From positions 1,488,001 through 1,552,000 of the forward strand of contig NZ_PEGF01000001.1 of assembly GCF_002742635.1 (NCBI RefSeq): a stretch of 64,000 nucleotides of DNA, read 5' to 3'. A model generated the notes under the pieces. That model was not told the DNA's origin. It saw nothing but the letters and a program-made list of their open reading frames with translations, and did no database searches. The first letter of the stretch is position 1, and each line of letters begins with the position of its first letter. Origin of the DNA: Caulobacter sp. X (GTDB lineage: Bacteria > Pseudomonadota > Alphaproteobacteria > Caulobacterales > Caulobacteraceae). Of this stretch, positions 8,790-15,598 are shown in pieces. The position numbers and the translations under genes were made by a program.

Positions 8790-9302
8790 TCAGCCCAGAA
8801 CGCCTTGAGCCAAAAGCGCTTTTGGGAAGGCGATCAGGGCGCCCGCGGCGATCGCGACGCCGTAGGGCAAATCACCGCCCTGCTGGCCCAGTCGACGCAC
8901 CCAACCCGGGCCTCCCGCCACGAGCGGCGCGACCCAGCCCGAGCGCAGAGCCAGGACCGCGAAGGTCAGCGCCCCGCCGGCCAGGGCGGTGTAGAGGAGG
9001 AACGGAGCGACCGCCGGCCAGCCCATCCACAGCGCGCAGGCGGCCAGCAGCTTGCCGTCGCCGCCGCCAATCCAGCCGGCCGCGAACATGCCCATGCCCA
9101 GCACCAGCGCGCCGAAGCCGACGGCCAGGCAAAGGCCGATCGCGGAAAGGCCGGCGCCGCTGGCGAGAGCGGCCGGAACGAAGGCGACGATCAGGGCCAG
9201 GGAAACCCAGTTGGGGATCGTGTAGCTGGTCAGGTCCTTCAACGCCCCCACGATAGCCAGGGCCGGAAAGACCATCAGCAGCGAGATCTGGAGAGCCTGC
9301 AT
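8790..9302 (-). CDS. cpaA: Prepilin peptidase CpaA (TadV)
   Basis: A 170-residue polytopic aspartic peptidase of the type IV prepilin peptidase family, expected to cut PilA and the pseudopilins at the inner membrane. Both catalytic Asp contexts are visible: KDLTSYTIPNW near residue 23 and GGGDGKLL near residue 81. The small size and lack of the N-methyltransferase domain are normal for TadV/CpaA. It lies between cpaB and the Flp-like gene. A strong hairpin-T terminator at 9374-9405 lies upstream, so cpaA expression probably needs read-through or its own promoter. Confidence 0.93.
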   Translation of the reverse strand: MQALQISLLMVFPALAIVGALKDLTSYTIPNWVSLALIVAFVPAALASGAGLSAIGLCLAVGFGALVLGMGMFAAGWIGGGDGKLLAACALWMGWPAVAPFLLYTALAGGALTFAVLALRSGWVAPLVAGGPGWVRRLGQQGGDLPYGVAIAAGALIAFPKALLAQGVLG

Positions 9303-9373
9303 TGCGTCGCGCGCCTGAATGGGAACCGCCGCATCGTGCGATGAGACCCGTGAAGTAAGGGTTTCCCCAAAGA

Positions 9374-9405
9374 CAAAAAAAGCCGCGACGCCTGAACGTC
9401 GCGGC
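9374..9405 (-). terminator. Intrinsic terminator after the Flp-like pilin gene
   Basis: A perfect 9-bp stem (9382-9390 with 9397-9405, GCCGCGACG/CGTCGCGGC) with a 6-base loop. On the minus strand it is followed by a run of seven T residues at 9381-9375. It sits 29 bp past the stop of the 9434-9610 gene and upstream of cpaA. Confidence 0.85.
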
Positions 9406-9433
9406 CTCTCGCTGCCGAGCGAAGTCTTGAAGT

Positions 9434-9610
9434 CTATTCGCCGCCCAGACCGACGCCCACGCCGGTGACGCGCGCGCCGGGGCTGAACACGACGCCCAGC
9501 CCGGTCACGCAGACCATGGTGATGGCCGCGATCACGGCGACGAACAGGCCATATTGGATGCCCGCGACGCCGGCTTCATCCTTGGCGAAGGCCTTGATCA
9601 GTTGGGTCAC
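9434..9610 (-). CDS. Atypical Flp/Fap-family pilin-like protein (Gln in place of Glu5)
   Basis: A 58-residue protein if started at GTG 9610, which aligns its N-terminus (MTQLIKAFAKDEAG) with PilA (MTKFVTRFLKDESG). An upstream in-frame TTG at 9646 would add 12 residues. It has the short basic leader, a hydrophobic helix and small size of Flp pilins. However, the processing/assembly motif reads AGVAGIQYGL where pilA has GATAIEYGL, so the conserved Glu at mature position 5 is Gln. The tail is Gly/Val-rich and unlike the Ser/Thr tail of PilA. It is followed by its own terminator and preceded by the pilA terminator, so it is probably a separate transcription unit. It may be a minor pilin, a decoy or a decaying duplicate. 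Confidence 0.72.
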   Translation of the reverse strand: MTQLIKAFAKDEAGVAGIQYGLFVAVIAAITMVCVTGLGVVFSPGARVTGVGVGLGGE

Positions 9611-9685
9611 GACGCGTTTTCCAGAGAGTGATCCGATGACGCTCAACCTACGCCCACGCCGTGAATTTCACGTTATTCACCGAGG

Positions 9686-9700
9686 TTAATTGCGAGTTAC
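9686..9700. promoter_or_regulatory. CtrA-like box upstream of the Flp-like pilin gene
   Basis: TTAA at 9686-9689, seven bases, then TTAC at 9697-9700: one mismatch from the TTAA-N7-TTAA consensus of the Caulobacter cell-cycle regulator CtrA. It is about 76 bp upstream of the 9610 start, between two terminators. The assignment rests on motif similarity only. Confidence 0.35.
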
Positions 9701-9738
9701 CGAATAGAGTTCGAAACACTTTGGAGCTCGAACAAATA

Positions 9739-9767
9739 AAAAGGGCCGGGATAAACCCAGCCCTTTT
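9739..9767 (-). terminator. Intrinsic terminator of pilA
   Basis: An 8-bp perfect outer stem (9739-9746 AAAAGGGC with 9760-9767 GCCCTTTT) extended by an inner GGG/CCC pairing (9748-9750 with 9756-9758). On the minus strand it ends in a T-rich tract, starting 26 bp past the pilA stop. This allows abundant pilA mRNA independent of the cpa genes. Confidence 0.85.
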
Positions 9768-9792
9768 CAGTGCGGATCTTTTAGATCTTTGC

Positions 9793-9987
9793 TTAGCCAG
9801 CGGCCGGGGTCGACGTCGACGTCTTTTCGATCGCCTCGCCGGCCTTGCCGAACGAGCTGCTGAGCTTCGTGCCGAGGCTCGTGACGGCGGTCACGATCAC
9901 AACGGCGATCAGGGCGACGATCAGGCCGTATTCAATGGCCGTGGCGCCGGATTCATCCTTCAGGAAGCGCGTGACGAACTTGGTCAT
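9793..9987 (-). CDS. pilA: Major Flp/Tad pilin PilA
   Basis: A 64-residue Flp pilin beginning at ATG 9987. The basic leader MTKFVTRFLKDESG is cleaved before ATAIEYGL, with Glu5 and Tyr6 intact. A single long hydrophobic helix (about 18-42) and a Ser/Thr/Pro/Ala-rich tail follow. Size and motif match the structural subunit of Caulobacter polar pili, matured by CpaA and polymerised by CpaF with TadB and TadC. It is followed by a strong terminator at 9739-9767. The upstream region carries a CtrA-like box, in keeping with the swarmer-cell expression known for Caulobacter pilA. Confidence 0.96.
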   Translation of the reverse strand: MTKFVTRFLKDESGATAIEYGLIVALIAVVIVTAVTSLGTKLSSSFGKAGEAIEKTSTSTPAAG

Positions 9988-10303
9988 GACTTGGTCTCCA
10001 AAACCAGAGCTTGTGAGTTGAGGTTTCCAAGTCAGCTCGACTTGCCACCCCTCCGAGAACACGACCAACTTCTCGCCCTGCACTTAATTGGTAGTAAATT
10101 AGAAATGGTTTATTTCATATTTAGCTAAGTTTATTGGAATTTACTATTATCAGGACTTAACCATAAGGCAGAAATCGACACCAAGAGCCTGATTCATCGA
10201 GGCTTTTCCGGCAGATGCGCGGCGTGCCGCAAGGCGCCCCTTAGGCCTTTATTGACCAATCCGTCCGATCCTGATGGGCGTTTGCTCCCGTCCAAGGCAC
10301 TCC
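9988..10303. other. AT-rich divergent promoter region between pilA and the minor-pilus operon
   Basis: About 316 bp with no credible gene. The central part (10080-10160) is much richer in A+T than the flanks. It must carry the leftward pilA promoter and the rightward promoter for the gene starting at 10304. A CtrA-like box at 10084-10098 is the only specific site I can name. A GC-rich stretch near 10205-10240 precedes the rightward gene. Confidence 0.6.
10084..10098 (-). promoter_or_regulatory. CtrA-like box upstream of pilA
   Basis: Read on the minus strand this is TTTA-N7-TTAA (10098 to 10084), one mismatch from TTAA-N7-TTAA. It lies about 97 bp upstream of the pilA start. CtrA control of pilA is established in C. 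crescentus. The placement here is inferred from the motif. Confidence 0.4.
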
Positions 10304-10338
10304 ATGCGTCGCTCCTTGTTCATCTTTGCCGCGCTTCT

Positions 10339-10346
10339 GGCCGCCT
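10339..10346. repeat. Target-site duplication, left copy (GGCCGCCT)
   Basis: Eight bases immediately outside the left end of the IS66 element, identical to 13271-13278. Eight bp is the usual duplication length for IS66-family transposition. Confidence 0.95.
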
Positions 10347-10366
10347 GTTTGCGTTCGGTTGTTGCA
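10347..10366 (+). repeat. IS66 left inverted repeat
   Basis: Twenty-base terminal repeat starting GTTTGCG, pairing imperfectly (14 of 20) with 13251-13270. Confidence 0.8.
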
Positions 10367-10428
10367 CTCTTGTTCTCCTTCCATGAGACGAACCATGTCG
10401 GGCTCCTGATGATCGAGGGAGGTCGGCC

Positions 10429-11295
10429 GTGGCGTCGAAGCGCTACCAAAACCGAGGACTGCGGACCTACTGGGCGGTCCACATCGAGGCCTGGCGGCTG
10501 AGCGGTCTGTCGCGCGCGGCGTACTGCGGCGAGCACCAGCTCAAACCCGGCGTCTTCAGCAGTTGGCTGAAGAAGATCGGTGACGCCGACGCCTTGCAGC
10601 ACAAGCCTTCGAGCAAGCGAAAGCCTCCGCCGCGACGCTCCGCCAGCGAGGTCCGCAACAGGGCCGTGCAGGCGTTCTGGGCCATGCACGTCGAGGCCCA
10701 ACTGTGGAGCGGACTGAGCGCCGCAGAGTACGCCAGCGCCCATCGACTGACACCGTCGTCGCTGCGTCAGTGGCGTCAACGCCTGGACGAAGACCCCCTT
10801 GGGATCGATTGGCGAGAGCTCGTTCATCCCAGCGCCCGCCCGTATGTGGGCCCCAGACGAAGCACTAGTGCTAAGGCCCGGACGCCGGAATCCGGCTTGA
10901 CGGGCGCGACCAGGACCGTCCGCGACGGTGATGGTCGGAGTAGCCGCCGGACGTTCAACGACGAGCAAAGGCGCGCCATCGTCGCCGAGACACAGGCGCC
11001 CGGCGCCACGGTCAGCGCGGTGGCCAGGAAGCACGGCGTGGTCACCAGCATGGTGTTCCGGTGGCGCGCCCAGATGGGCCTTGGCCAGGACCAGCGCGCC
11101 CGGCTGGCTCGCGTTCGCCTGGTTGGCGAAGGCCTCAAGGCAGCGGGCCAGGCGCCCACGGCGGGCATCCCCTTGCCCATTCCCGAAGGCGCGGTGGCGG
11201 TCGATCTTGGCGACGGACGCCGGGTCTTCGCGCCGCCCGGGAGCGATCCGGACGAGGTCCGACGGTACGTGGCCCAGCGGGAGGCGGCGCGATGA
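10429..11295 (+). CDS. tnpA: IS66 accessory protein TnpA with three DNA-binding-like modules
   Basis: A 288-residue protein from GTG 10429, preceded by a strong GGGAGG site. Most IS66 TnpA proteins are about 100-150 residues. Here two related modules come first: YWAVHIEAWRLSGLSRAAYC near residue 15 and FWAMHVEAQLWSGLSAAEYA near 85, each ending in a W-x-(K/R) helix. A Tnp_1/IS3-type helix-turn-helix follows near 170-215 (FNDEQRRAIVAET then SAVARKHGV and VFRWRAQMG). The last 60 residues match the normal TnpA tail. The stop overlaps the tnpB start (ATGA). The protein is required for transposition in the family, but its exact role is not well defined. Confidence 0.82.
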   Translation: MASKRYQNRGLRTYWAVHIEAWRLSGLSRAAYCGEHQLKPGVFSSWLKKIGDADALQHKPSSKRKPPPRRSASEVRNRAVQAFWAMHVEAQLWSGLSAAEYASAHRLTPSSLRQWRQRLDEDPLGIDWRELVHPSARPYVGPRRSTSAKARTPESGLTGATRTVRDGDGRSSRRTFNDEQRRAIVAETQAPGATVSAVARKHGVVTSMVFRWRAQMGLGQDQRARLARVRLVGEGLKAAGQAPTAGIPLPIPEGAVAVDLGDGRRVFAPPGSDPDEVRRYVAQREAAR

Positions 11296-11645
11296 TGATC
11301 ATCCCCTCCGGCGTGAAGGTGCATCTGGCGCTGGGTCAAACCGATATGCGCAAGGGCTTCGACGGCCTGTCGATGCTGGTGCAAGACCTGCTGAAGGAAG
11401 ACCCGTTCTCGGGCCACTTGTTCGCCTTCCGGGGACGAAAGGCCGACACCATCAAGCTGCTCTACTGGGACGGAACGGGGCTGTGCCTGTTCACCAAGCG
11501 ACTGCAACGCGGGCGCTTCATCTGGCCCCATATCACCACGCCAGGCGGCTGCGTCGTGCTCACGCCCGCACAACTGGCCATGCTGATCGAAGGCATCGAC
11601 TGGCGGTTCCCAGAGCGCACCTGGAGGCCCGCCATCGCCGGCTGA
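11292..11645 (+). CDS. tnpB: IS66 family protein TnpB (Orf2)
   Basis: A 117-residue protein of the IS66 Orf2 family, with the recognisable core TDMRKGFDGLSMLV near residue 18, a HLFAFRGRKADTIKLLYWD block and FTKRLQRGRF. The length is normal. It overlaps the preceding gene by four bases, so translation is coupled. TnpB is a small accessory protein needed for IS66 transposition and is unrelated to the RNA-guided TnpB nuclease of IS200/IS605. Confidence 0.93.
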   Translation: MMIIPSGVKVHLALGQTDMRKGFDGLSMLVQDLLKEDPFSGHLFAFRGRKADTIKLLYWDGTGLCLFTKRLQRGRFIWPHITTPGGCVVLTPAQLAMLIEGIDWRFPERTWRPAIAG

Positions 11646-11717
11646 AACCACGCCAAAACCCCTGTCAAATAAGGGGAAAGTGCTTGGTCGCGGACTCCGA
11701 AAATAGTAGAATCGGGC

Positions 11718-13244
11718 ATGCGGCTGGATCTCGAAAACCTGCCTACCGACACGGCCTTGCTGCATCAGTTGGTGCGCGAAATGGCTGGCTTCGTCGGTGA
11801 GCGGGACGGCGAGATCGAGCGGCTCAAAGCCATCATCAAGCAGCTCCAGCGCGCCCAGTTTGGCCGCCGGTCCGAGCGCCTGGACGCCGATCAACTGGCG
11901 CTGGCCCTGGAGGATGTCGAGACCGATCTGGCCGCCGCCGAAGCGCGCCGGCCCGACATCCTGCCGGCGCCCGCGAGGGCTCAGCCCAAGCGCAAATCGC
12001 TCCCCGACCACCTGCCGCGCGAAGACCGGTTGATCGATATCGCCAGCCCGGTCTGCGCCTGCGGTGGCGCGCTGCACAGCATCGGCGAGAGCGTCAGCGA
12101 GATGCTGGACTGGGTCCCCGCGCAGATGCGGGTGATCCGGATCGTGCGCCCCAAGTATGCCTGCCGGGCCTGCGCCACGGTGGTCCAGGCGCCGGCGCCG
12201 GAGCGACCGATCGACGGCGGCCTGGCCACGCCAGCGTTGCTGGCCCAGGTGCTGGTCAGCAAATACTGCGACCACACCCCGCTCTATCGGCAGTCCAAGA
12301 TCTTTGCTCGGCATGGCGTGGATCTGGAACGCTCGACACTGGCCGGCTGGGTCGGCGGAGCCTGTTGGTGGCTGCAAGCCCTGCACGACAGGCTGGCCGA
12401 AAACCTGTTCGCCAGCGGCCATCTGTTCGCCGACGATACGCCGATCCCGGTGCTGGATCCTGGCCGGGGCCGGACCAAAACCGGGCGCCTCTGGGCCTAC
12501 ACCCGTGATGATCGACCCTGGGGCGGACCCGAGCCGCCGGGCACGGTCTATGTCTATGCGCCGGACCGAAAGGGCGAGCGCCCGGCCGCCCATCTGGGCC
12601 GGTTCAAGGGCGTTCTCCAGGTCGATGGCTATGCCGGCTTCGAACCGCTGACGGCGTCCGGGGACGTCAAGCTGGCGGCCTGTTGGGCGCACACTCGGCG
12701 CAAGTTCTATGAGATCGCCGAGTCCACCAAGGCGCCCGTGGCCGTCGAGGCGTTGCGCCGGATCGGCGAGCTCTACGCCATCGAAGCCCAGGTGCGCGGC
12801 CAGTCGGCGGCGCTGCGACGGGCGGCGCGTCAGGAGTCTTCCCGTCCGTTGGTCGATGCCCTGCACGCCTGGTTCGAACGTCAGCTCACCCGCGTGCCGC
12901 CGCGCGGCGCCCTGGCCGAGGCCATTCGCTACGCCCTGGGCCGCTGGGACGCCCTCAGCCTGTTCCTCCCCGATGGCCGCAGCGACCTCGACAACAACCC
13001 CGTCGAGCGCGCGATCCGGCCTATCGCCCTGGGCCGCAAGAACCACCTGTTCGCCGGCTCGGACGGCGGCGGCGACCGCTGGGCCGTGGTCGGATCGCTG
13101 ATCGAGACCGCCAAGATGAACGGCGTCGAGCCCTTCGCCTACCTGCGCGATGTGCTCGAGCGCATGGTCGACGGCCACCCCGTCAACCGCCTCGACGAGC
13201 TGCTGCCCTGGGCCTGGAAGAGCGGAAATCACGTCAACACCTGA
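11718..13244 (+). CDS. tnpC: IS66 family DDE transposase TnpC
   Basis: A 508-residue transposase, apparently intact. An N-terminal leucine-zipper-like coiled coil (about 10-55) contains GERDGEIERLKAIIKQLQ. A zinc-binding region follows with CACGG near 115 and CRACA near 150. The catalytic core shows FADDTPIPVLDPGRGRTKTG (first Asp), VDGYAGFE with WAHTRRKFYE (second Asp context), and LDNNPVERAIRP with the catalytic Glu. The SLIETAKMNGVEPFAYL tail is typical of IS66. It ends 26 bp before the right end of the element. Confidence 0.95.
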   Translation: MRLDLENLPTDTALLHQLVREMAGFVGERDGEIERLKAIIKQLQRAQFGRRSERLDADQLALALEDVETDLAAAEARRPDILPAPARAQPKRKSLPDHLPREDRLIDIASPVCACGGALHSIGESVSEMLDWVPAQMRVIRIVRPKYACRACATVVQAPAPERPIDGGLATPALLAQVLVSKYCDHTPLYRQSKIFARHGVDLERSTLAGWVGGACWWLQALHDRLAENLFASGHLFADDTPIPVLDPGRGRTKTGRLWAYTRDDRPWGGPEPPGTVYVYAPDRKGERPAAHLGRFKGVLQVDGYAGFEPLTASGDVKLAACWAHTRRKFYEIAESTKAPVAVEALRRIGELYAIEAQVRGQSAALRRAARQESSRPLVDALHAWFERQLTRVPPRGALAEAIRYALGRWDALSLFLPDGRSDLDNNPVERAIRPIALGRKNHLFAGSDGGGDRWAVVGSLIETAKMNGVEPFAYLRDVLERMVDGHPVNRLDELLPWAWKSGNHVNT

Positions 13245-13250
13245 CCGACG

Positions 13251-13270
13251 TGCAGCGGCCGGACGCTTAC
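13251..13270 (-). repeat. IS66 right inverted repeat
   Basis: Terminal repeat reading GTAAGCG inward from 13270, the classic IS66 end sequence. Confidence 0.85.
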
Positions 13271-13278
13271 GGCCGCCT
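13271..13278. repeat. Target-site duplication, right copy (GGCCGCCT)
   Basis: Identical to 10339-10346 and directly abuts the right end of the element. Confidence 0.95.
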
Positions 13279-13710
13279 GGAGCGTCGACGCCTCGGCGCA
13301 GTCGCGCCCCCTGCCGGTCGCGGCCGGACAGGCAATTTCCCTGTCGATGGAGGGCGCGGTGCGCGACGTGGTCATCGGCGACCCCGACATCGCCGACGTC
13401 AGCGTCGTCAGCGACCGCACCCTGGTCGTGCTGGGCAAGCGGCCTGGCGTCACCAGCCTGCTGGCGTTCGGGCCCGGCGGCCGCCCCCTGACCGATCGCC
13501 AGGTCGTGGTGTCGGAAGGCGGCGGCGGCGCGGTGACCGTCTATCGCGGCGCGTCGGCCAGCAATTACGCCTGCGGTCGTCAGTGCACGCGCCTTGGCCC
13601 GCCGGCGGCCGGATCTCCGCCCTGACCGGCGGAAAACGCCGTCCCTTTCTAACCAGTGATTAGGGTCGTTCCGCCTAGGCTCGCGGTTCGTTCACGAGGC
13701 GCCGCTCCGC

Positions 13711-14292
13711 ATGGCCCATCGCCCCTTTCTCGATCGCGCGCTTGCTGAGCGTGTCGGGCGCCGGCTGGCGAGCCTGCGCCCTGTCCGCCTCGCGACGCGG
13801 TTCGCGCGCGCCGAGCGCGGGGCGACCGCCGTCGAGTTCGCTCTCGTCTCGATCCCGTTCCTGCTGCTGGTCATGGCGATGATCGAGCTGGGGCTGGTGT
13901 TTCTGGTCTCGCTGACTCTCGAGAACGCCATCATCGACGCCGGCCGCACGATCCGGACCGGCGAGGCCCAAAGCGCCAAGATCACGGCGGCGGATTTCAA
14001 GACGGCCGTCTGCGCCAGGATGAACTGGCTGGGCGATCGCTGCGCCGGCGCCCTGTCGCTGGACGTCCGCACCTACGCCGACTTCGCCAGCGTCAGCACT
14101 TCGAACGCCAGCGGGACCGTGCCCGACCCCGTCTCCTGGGATCCCGGCAAGGCCGGTTCGATCGTCCTGGTGCGCGGCTACTACACCTGGCCCTTGGTCA
14201 CGCCGCTGATGAACACCGGCCTGCAGAGCGCCAATGGCAAGCGGATCATCTACGCCGCCACCGCCTTCATGAACGAGCCTTACGAGCAATGA
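13711..14292 (+). CDS. TadE-like pseudopilin (minor Tad pilus component)
   Basis: A 193-residue protein. After a basic leader of about 38 residues comes ERGATAVEFALVSIPFLLLV. This is the TadE/TadG motif, with a Glu at the position equivalent to pilin Glu5 followed by a hydrophobic helix. The rest is periplasmic and has two cysteines (TAVCARMN, GDRCAG). TadE-type pseudopilins are cut by the prepilin peptidase and are thought to help initiate or tip the Flp pilus. The stop overlaps the next gene's start (ATGA), so both are made together. It is the second gene of the set whose first gene is split by IS66, so polar effects are possible. Confidence 0.88.
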   Translation: MAHRPFLDRALAERVGRRLASLRPVRLATRFARAERGATAVEFALVSIPFLLLVMAMIELGLVFLVSLTLENAIIDAGRTIRTGEAQSAKITAADFKTAVCARMNWLGDRCAGALSLDVRTYADFASVSTSNASGTVPDPVSWDPGKAGSIVLVRGYYTWPLVTPLMNTGLQSANGKRIIYAATAFMNEPYEQ

Positions 14293-14846
14293 GGTCCCGC
14301 CGGCCATCCCCGCGGCGCTTCTGGCGCGACCGGCGCGGCGCCTCGGCCGTGGAGTTCGCCCTGATCGCGCCGGTGCTGATCCTCATGTACTGCGGCATGG
14401 CGGAGCTGACCCAGGCGATGATGGCCCAGCGCCGGGTGTCGAACATCACCTCCTCGATCGGCGACCTGACCGCCCAGGCGTCGCAGACGGGGCCGGCTCG
14501 GACGACGGACATCTTCAATATCGGCGCGATCATCATGACGCCGTTCCCGACGAGCGGCCTGAAGATGTGCCTCGCCAGCATCGTGTCCGACGCCAATGGC
14601 AAGAACACCGTGGCCTGGTCGCGCGCCTCCGAGGCGGGCATGACCAACTGCCCCGCGCAGGGCGCGGTGCTGACCGACGTGCCGAAGGCCGTGCTCTCCG
14701 CCAACAAGAGCGTGATCCTGGCGCGCGTGGCCTATGTCTACAGTTCGCCGATCCAGCTGGTCCTACCCAAGCCGCTGACCTTCAACCGCACGCTCTATCT
14801 GCGCCCGCGCCGGGTGGACGCGGTGCTGTGGTCGGCGGCGAGCTAG
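14289..14846 (+). CDS. TadE/TadG-like pseudopilin (minor Tad pilus component)
   Basis: A 185-residue protein with a short basic leader and the motif RRGASAVEFALIAPVLILMY at about 16-35, typical of TadE. The periplasmic part holds cysteines at LKMCLAS and MTNCPAQ. Coupled by a four-base overlap to the preceding TadE-like gene. Two paralogous pseudopilins side by side are usual in Tad loci. The 3' end overlaps the convergent pabC gene by four bases. Confidence 0.87.
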   Translation: MRSRRPSPRRFWRDRRGASAVEFALIAPVLILMYCGMAELTQAMMAQRRVSNITSSIGDLTAQASQTGPARTTDIFNIGAIIMTPFPTSGLKMCLASIVSDANGKNTVAWSRASEAGMTNCPAQGAVLTDVPKAVLSANKSVILARVAYVYSSPIQLVLPKPLTFNRTLYLRPRRVDAVLWSAAS

Positions 14847-15598
14847 GCCGGAAGCGCCGAGCGCAGGCGCTCGACCAGCGGATGGGCCTCGAAGGCCCGA
14901 TCGCCCAGGCGCGAGACGGGACGCACGCCGATCAGGCTGTTGGTCAGGAACACCGCCTCGGCGCGCTCCAGCGCCTCGGGCCCCGCGGCGACCTCCTCGA
15001 CGGCCTGCGCCGCCAGCAGCCGCGCCCGGGTGATCCCGGGGAGCACGCCGCAGTCGAGCGCCGGCGTGAACAGCCGCCCGCCCGCGACCCAGAAGAGGTT
15101 GGCCGCCGCGCCGCAGACCAGATGGCCGCGATTGTTCAGCATCACCGCCTCGTCGGCCCCGGCGGCGACCGCCTCGGTCCGGGCCAGCACGCTGTCGATA
15201 TAGGAAAGGGTCTTCAGGCGACTGGCCGGAGAGCCTTCGTTGCGGCGGACGCTGGAGATGATCGCCCGCGCCGGCGTCGTCACCGGCGCCACCGCCGCGA
15301 CTCGCGCGAACAGGCGGGGCGTCAGGTCGGCGGGACGGTCCAGGCCACGGCCGCCCGATCCGCCGCTCAAGGTCAAGCGCAGCGCCACGCGGCCCGTCGC
15401 CGGGACCATGCGGCGACACAGCCCCTCCGCCTCGGCGCGATCAAAGGGCAGGCCCAGCACAGCGCAGCCTCCGGCCATGCGATCGAGGTGCTCGTCGAGG
15501 TGACGGATCTCGCCGTCCAAGGCCAGCAGGGTCTCGAACAGACCCTCGCCCAGCAAAAGCCCGCGATCGTCGAAGGGAATGGCGTCGTGAGCGATCAT
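14843..15598 (-). CDS. pabC: Aminodeoxychorismate lyase PabC (class IV PLP aminotransferase fold)
   Basis: A 251-residue enzyme expected to split 4-amino-4-deoxychorismate into p-aminobenzoate and pyruvate for folate synthesis. Fold-type IV features are visible: an RGLLLGEGLFETLLA start, SRLKTLSYIDSVLART carrying the PLP Lys, and the GAAANLFWV and GVLPGITRARLL blocks. A branched-chain or D-amino-acid aminotransferase is the alternative. The four-base overlap with pabB, which makes the substrate, makes PabC much more likely. Confidence 0.88.
   Translation of the reverse strand: MIAHDAIPFDDRGLLLGEGLFETLLALDGEIRHLDEHLDRMAGGCAVLGLPFDRAEAEGLCRRMVPATGRVALRLTLSGGSGGRGLDRPADLTPRLFARVAAVAPVTTPARAIISSVRRNEGSPASRLKTLSYIDSVLARTEAVAAGADEAVMLNNRGHLVCGAAANLFWVAGGRLFTPALDCGVLPGITRARLLAAQAVEEVAAGPEALERAEAVFLTNSLIGVRPVSRLGDRAFEAHPLVERLRSALPA

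Larger units (their letters stand above)
10347..13270 (+). mobile_element. Complete IS66-family insertion sequence
   Basis: A 2,924-bp element with the three genes of the family in order: a tnpA-type accessory gene, tnpB and the DDE transposase. The right end, read inward, begins GTAAGCGTCCGGCCGCTGCA. The left end begins GTTTGCGTTCGGTTGTTGCA. The two 20-bp ends match at 14 positions, and four of the six differences put T in the left end where the right end has C. An identical 8-bp duplication flanks the element. The perfect duplication and open genes suggest a fairly recent insertion. Confidence 0.95.
10304..13625 (+). pseudogene. Periplasmic pilus-assembly N-terminal-domain protein, disrupted by an IS66 element
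   Basis: Removing the element and one copy of the 8-bp duplication (joining 10346 to 13279) restores a clean 129-residue frame from ATG 10304 to TGA 13625. The joined N-terminus is MRRSLFIFAALLAAWSVDASA, a typical signal peptide that the insertion cuts after residue 14. The remainder resembles the 'pilus formation protein N-terminal' domain of CpaC: an AGQAISLSMEG-like start, VRDVVIGDPDIADV, then LGKRPGVTSLLAFG. A C-terminal Cys pair (YACGRQC) may form a disulfide. It is the first gene of the rightward minor-pilus set and faces pilA. The uninterrupted gene was probably a small secretin-associated periplasmic factor. Confidence 0.9.

Noticed and set aside
10824-13232. 802-codon open frame on the minus strand across the IS66 genes
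   Set aside because: It is antisense to the clearly coding IS66 genes and has the His/Gln/Arg-rich composition typical of the complementary frame of GC-rich genes.
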